Shown one piece after another: positions 60,922 through 64,000 of a stretch of 64,000 nucleotides of DNA. Source of the stretch: Paramecium octaurelia (taxonomy: Eukaryota; Ciliophora; Oligohymenophorea; Peniculida; Parameciidae); the NCBI GenBank assembly GCA_905182995.1, contig CAJJDP010000110.1, positions 210,110 through 274,109 of the forward strand. Reading direction: 5' to 3'. A program made the translations under genes and the position numbers. The notes under the pieces are model-generated. The model had not been told where the DNA came from and searched no databases. It saw nothing but the letters and a program-made list of their open reading frames with translations. Within the stretch, counting starts at the first letter, position 1. Each line of letters opens with the position of its first letter.

Positions 60922-61489
60922 TGCAATTAATTTAAATTCGAATTATTGTTTTTATTTATTAATTTTGTTATTTCTTCAAATATTGGGGAAATGCCCAATT
61001 TGAATTTGAATTTCAAATTATGTTTTAATAACAGTTATTAAATGCTTTCCTATTTCTCGCGCATATTCACTTTACATTCCAATCACCATGAAACTAAACT
61101 AAAGTATATACACATTCTTTAAATTGTTTGCTTCAATTTTTTTTGAGCATTTTGTCACTGAGTGCAGACTAGAACACCCAAAGATGGGCTATCAAATAGG
61201 GAATCCCTAGTAAATCATCATTAAAATAGACTCTATATGAACATCTATTAATTCAAAATACAATATACTGTAGTTTGGAAACAAGAATATTAGACTAAAT
61301 ATGCAGTTTGAACTTAATAGCGTGAACATATATATATAATTTGTGCATTAATTAGACATCTTAGTTGATTTAATGAGGAATTTAAAATCAATATACAATT
61401 TTAAGAAGGAAGAGCAATTTTGCAATAAATTATTCAAAAATTTTATAATAATTTTTATTTGCCATTCCTTTCCTAATTAATCCTTGCAT
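60922..61489. other. Region upstream of the cyclin gene with unresolved plus-strand ORFs
   Basis: AT-rich. A plus-strand ATG at 61089 opens MKLNQSIYTFFKLFASIFFE and, after 46 codons, hits a TGA. It could extend by a 20-nt intron but then meets another stop. These pieces may belong with the fragment at 61490-61682. Confidence 0.25.
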
Positions 61490-61682
61490 CTTAATGAACA
61501 TTATTTTGATACATTTTATTCCTAAATCGATTTCTGATATTTTGATCCTGATTTCAACTCAAATGAGTGTATGCTGAGTTATTGTAATGAGAACTACTTT
61601 ACTTTAAGAATAAAATTGGAAGATTCTTATGAGAAAGCGTTGATGCATTCTGGAGAACATGAAAATGGTTCTCTTGAAGACT
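61490..61682 (+). pseudogene. Coding-like fragment interrupted by an in-frame TGA
   Basis: A plus-strand frame reads HLNEHYFDTFYSQIDF, then TGA at 61535-61537, then continues YFDPDFNSNECMLSYCNENY and ...KALMHSGEHENGSLED to TGA 61681-61683. Both halves look strongly coding and no GT is close enough for an intron to remove the stop. Likely a gene remnant; a sequencing error or an unusual readthrough are less likely. Confidence 0.4.
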
Positions 61683-61898
61683 GATTTAGAAAATAATTTT
61701 ATAATAATCACATTATTTATAAGGGGGGTGTTAAGATAAATCATAAAATTTCTTCATAAAATTTTAACTAAGTGAAAACAATTCGTATGACATCATATTT
61801 AGTTAATTACACATTATTAGATAGCTCATTATTTGAGAGTTAAATCCACACTTAATGATGGTGGCTTATTTAAAAAAAATATCATTTATTTTTTTGTA

Positions 61899-64000
61899 AT
61901 GTCCATTTCAGAAGTCCAACACTAACTTAATTTGACAAGCTACTTGAATTAATAAGCAACGGTGTCTGTATTTCTCGGTGTAAAAGAGATCCAAATTGAT
62001 CAGGTCTAACAATTAGCAACACATACCTTCAAACTAACATTCAAGTAATATGAGATAATTAATGTTTTTAGGAACTCGAATAAAAAGATAATTTTGCACA
62101 CGAAATCAAGCAATTCTCAAGTCACTGTAAGAATTTATAATAAAATCCCATAGGGTAACCAATTGGAAAAGGATTATATGATTGCGTAAAAATTATCAGC
62201 TGCAAACATGCCAGTCCCCAAGGCATTATTCTATTGCGGAGATCAATCCATAGTGGGCGTGCCTTTTTATGCAACTGAATATGTTGAGGGAAGACTATTC
62301 AACGATAAGAAATTATTGAGTGTTTCTCAGACAGAAAAGAAATTGTTGTTTTAGGAAGTATCAAAAGCCTTGGCTCATTTACATTCTATCAGTTTGAATT
62401 ATTTGGGACTTGGAGAATTGGAATCTCAAACTAGTCAATACCAAACACTCAATAAAAAATTATATAACCTATACAAATTACATGAAACCAAGATTTCAAC
62501 AAATGTGGAAGATTTATTGTATTGGTTGTCATTAAACTCACCAGTGAAATCAGAATTGGATAATCTTTGTTTGGTGCATGGAGATTTTTCATTATCCAAA
62601 GTTGTCTTCCATCCAACTGAACCAAAGGTCTTGGCCATCCTGGATTGGCAATAAGCCTAATTAGGGAATGCATTCATCGATTTGGCTAGTTTTGTCTCAC
62701 CCTACTACATCCCTTATTCAAATGGATAACATCAAGTTGATGGATGGTTCGGAATCGAAGAAATAATTGCTCAACCCAATCTCCAAGAAGTCTTATCAGC
62801 CTATTTTACAACAAGATCGAGTGAAACTGCTCAAGACATCAATTACCAACTGGTAATTTCATTGTTGAAACAATCAATCGATTAACAAATCCTCTACAAA
62901 CAAACTAAAGATGAGAAATATCAAGATAACTCTCATTACATATCCAAAGCAGGTTATGAATTGATATTGAGAATAACTGAAGGAGATCCTTTCGGAATCA
63001 AGTTGAGAGCCAATAATGATGGTTAATTGTGGTCCAATTGGCCAGTTTCAGAAAGATGCAAAAGTTACTACTATAGAATCAAGGATTTTATGAAGGATGA
63101 AATTTTCCCAATCGAAAAAGCCATCTTGGATAAAGCCAGAGCAGTTCCAAGAACAGTGAAAAACAAACCAATTGTAGAAATCGAAGAACTCTAAAGAAAA
63201 GCCAAAGCCGTTGGATTGTGGAACTTATTCATCTCAGATCCCATGTATGGCAAAGGATTAACTAATTTGGAGTATGTGTACCTTTCAGAACTCATGGGAT
63301 TAAGTTATCTTGCTCATGAAGTGTTTAATTGTTTCGCACCAGAAACAGGAAATATCAAATTACTGATTGCCTATGGAACACCACACCAAAAGGAGAAATA
63401 CTTGAAACCATTATTGGAAGGATAATGCAAATCGTTTTTCGCAATGACTGAGAAGGATGTGCCATCTTCAGATCCAAATAATTTCTAATGCACCATCACA
63501 CCTACTGAAGGGGGATTCATTCTCAATGGGGGCAAATGGTTTGTTTCCAGTGCTCCAGATGAAAGAGCCATCTTTGGAATTGTGATGGGTAAATCCTCCA
63601 AAGACATGAGCAACCCCATTGAATCATAATCGATGATTCTAGTTGATATGAACAATCCCAAAATAAAAATTATCAGACAATACTCTGTCTTGGGTTTCTT
63701 CGATGTTCCTCATGGTTATTCAGAAGTTGAATTTGATAATGCCTTCATTCCAAAAGAAAACCTCCTGGGACCCCTTGGAGGAGCATTCAAAATGGCTTAA
63801 GGAAGATTATTGGGAGGAAGATTGCATCATTGTGTTAGACAAATTGGGTTAACTAGAAGATGTCTAGATTTGATGATGGCGAGATCAGAGAAGAGAATCA
63901 TTTTCAAGTAACCATTAAAAGATAATGCTGCCTTCTAAGAGAGATTAGGAGATTTGGAAATTGCATTCTAATCATGCAGATTATTAAGTTTAAATGCTGG
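61899..64000 (+). CDS. ACAD10/ACAD11-like fusion: APH-type kinase domain + acyl-CoA dehydrogenase (5' part, runs off the end)
   Basis: The gene starts at ATG 61899, has one 27-nt intron (62045-62071), and stays open to the window end (about 690 codons visible). The N-terminal ~340 residues are an aminoglycoside-phosphotransferase-type domain: [20 protein letters not shown] (Brenner motif HGD with later D in ILDWQ), then [13 protein letters not shown]. The second part is an acyl-CoA dehydrogenase: [75 protein letters not shown] and [20 protein letters not shown]. This order is that of vertebrate ACAD10/ACAD11 in peroxisomes or mitochondria. The 3' end is missing. Confidence 0.93.

Noticed and set aside
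61490..61682. Selenocysteine insertion at the in-frame TGA
   Set aside because: No selenoprotein family is recognisable and no SECIS-like hairpin was found after the stop; a remnant gene is simpler.
1..64000. CRISPR arrays, insertion sequences, prokaryotic operons or promoters
   Set aside because: The window is eukaryotic (introns, ciliate code, kinesins, YTH, cyclin). No repeat-spacer pattern or transposase was seen.

Overview
The window looks like macronuclear DNA of a ciliate, most likely Paramecium or a close relative. It is very AT-rich. Coding stretches stay open only if TAA and TAG are read as glutamine, and TGA is the only stop that fits. Genes are interrupted by tiny GT...AG introns, about 19-35 nt, mostly 22-29 nt, ending in TAG, AAG or CAG. 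Nearly all gene models below were rebuilt by hand by removing such introns. In almost every case the spliced length came out as an exact multiple of three ending in TGA, an internal check on the models. A trichocyst matrix protein gene also supports Paramecium. No rRNA, tRNA, CRISPR array, operon or telomere repeat was recognised.

Layout. 1-13.8 kb: an unfinished minus-strand gene, a ciliate-type two-TM membrane protein, a ~5.3 kb gene for a secreted or type I membrane repeat protein, and two coiled-coil genes. 14.7-25 kb: kinesin-2, a YTH-domain m6A reader, a centrin-like EF-hand protein, a putative PP1 docking protein, a coiled-coil protein and RNase H2 subunit A. 25-36 kb: small hypothetical proteins, a twin-CX9C protein, three related tetraspanin-like four-TM proteins, a PLC-X-like protein and a basic coiled-coil protein. 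36-41 kb: a decayed or unresolved stretch, a CXC (tesmin/LIN54) protein, alkyladenine DNA glycosylase, an Alba-domain protein and a tiny HN1/Jupiter-like protein. 42-48.7 kb: a KIF19-like kinesin-8, two tandem alpha-carbonic anhydrases, a GC-rich candidate structured RNA and an FHA-domain protein. 48.8-64 kb: a protein kinase, a second putative PP1 docking protein with an MGAC N-terminus, PEX11, an F-box/LRR-like protein, a GTPase-fold-like protein without a P-loop, the trichocyst matrix protein, a coiled-coil protein, a mitotic cyclin and an ACAD10/11-like fusion running off the end.

How the genes fit together. This is ordinary eukaryotic gene order without operons, so neighbours need not share a pathway. 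Several products do fit ciliate cell biology: kinesin-2, KIF19-like kinesin, centrin and HN1-like protein for cilia and cortex; the trichocyst matrix protein for secretion; PEX11 and the ACAD fusion for fatty-acid metabolism. Spacing is compact: gaps of 26-30 nt occur between some same-strand or convergent neighbours, while divergent pairs share longer AT-rich spacers that probably hold both promoters.
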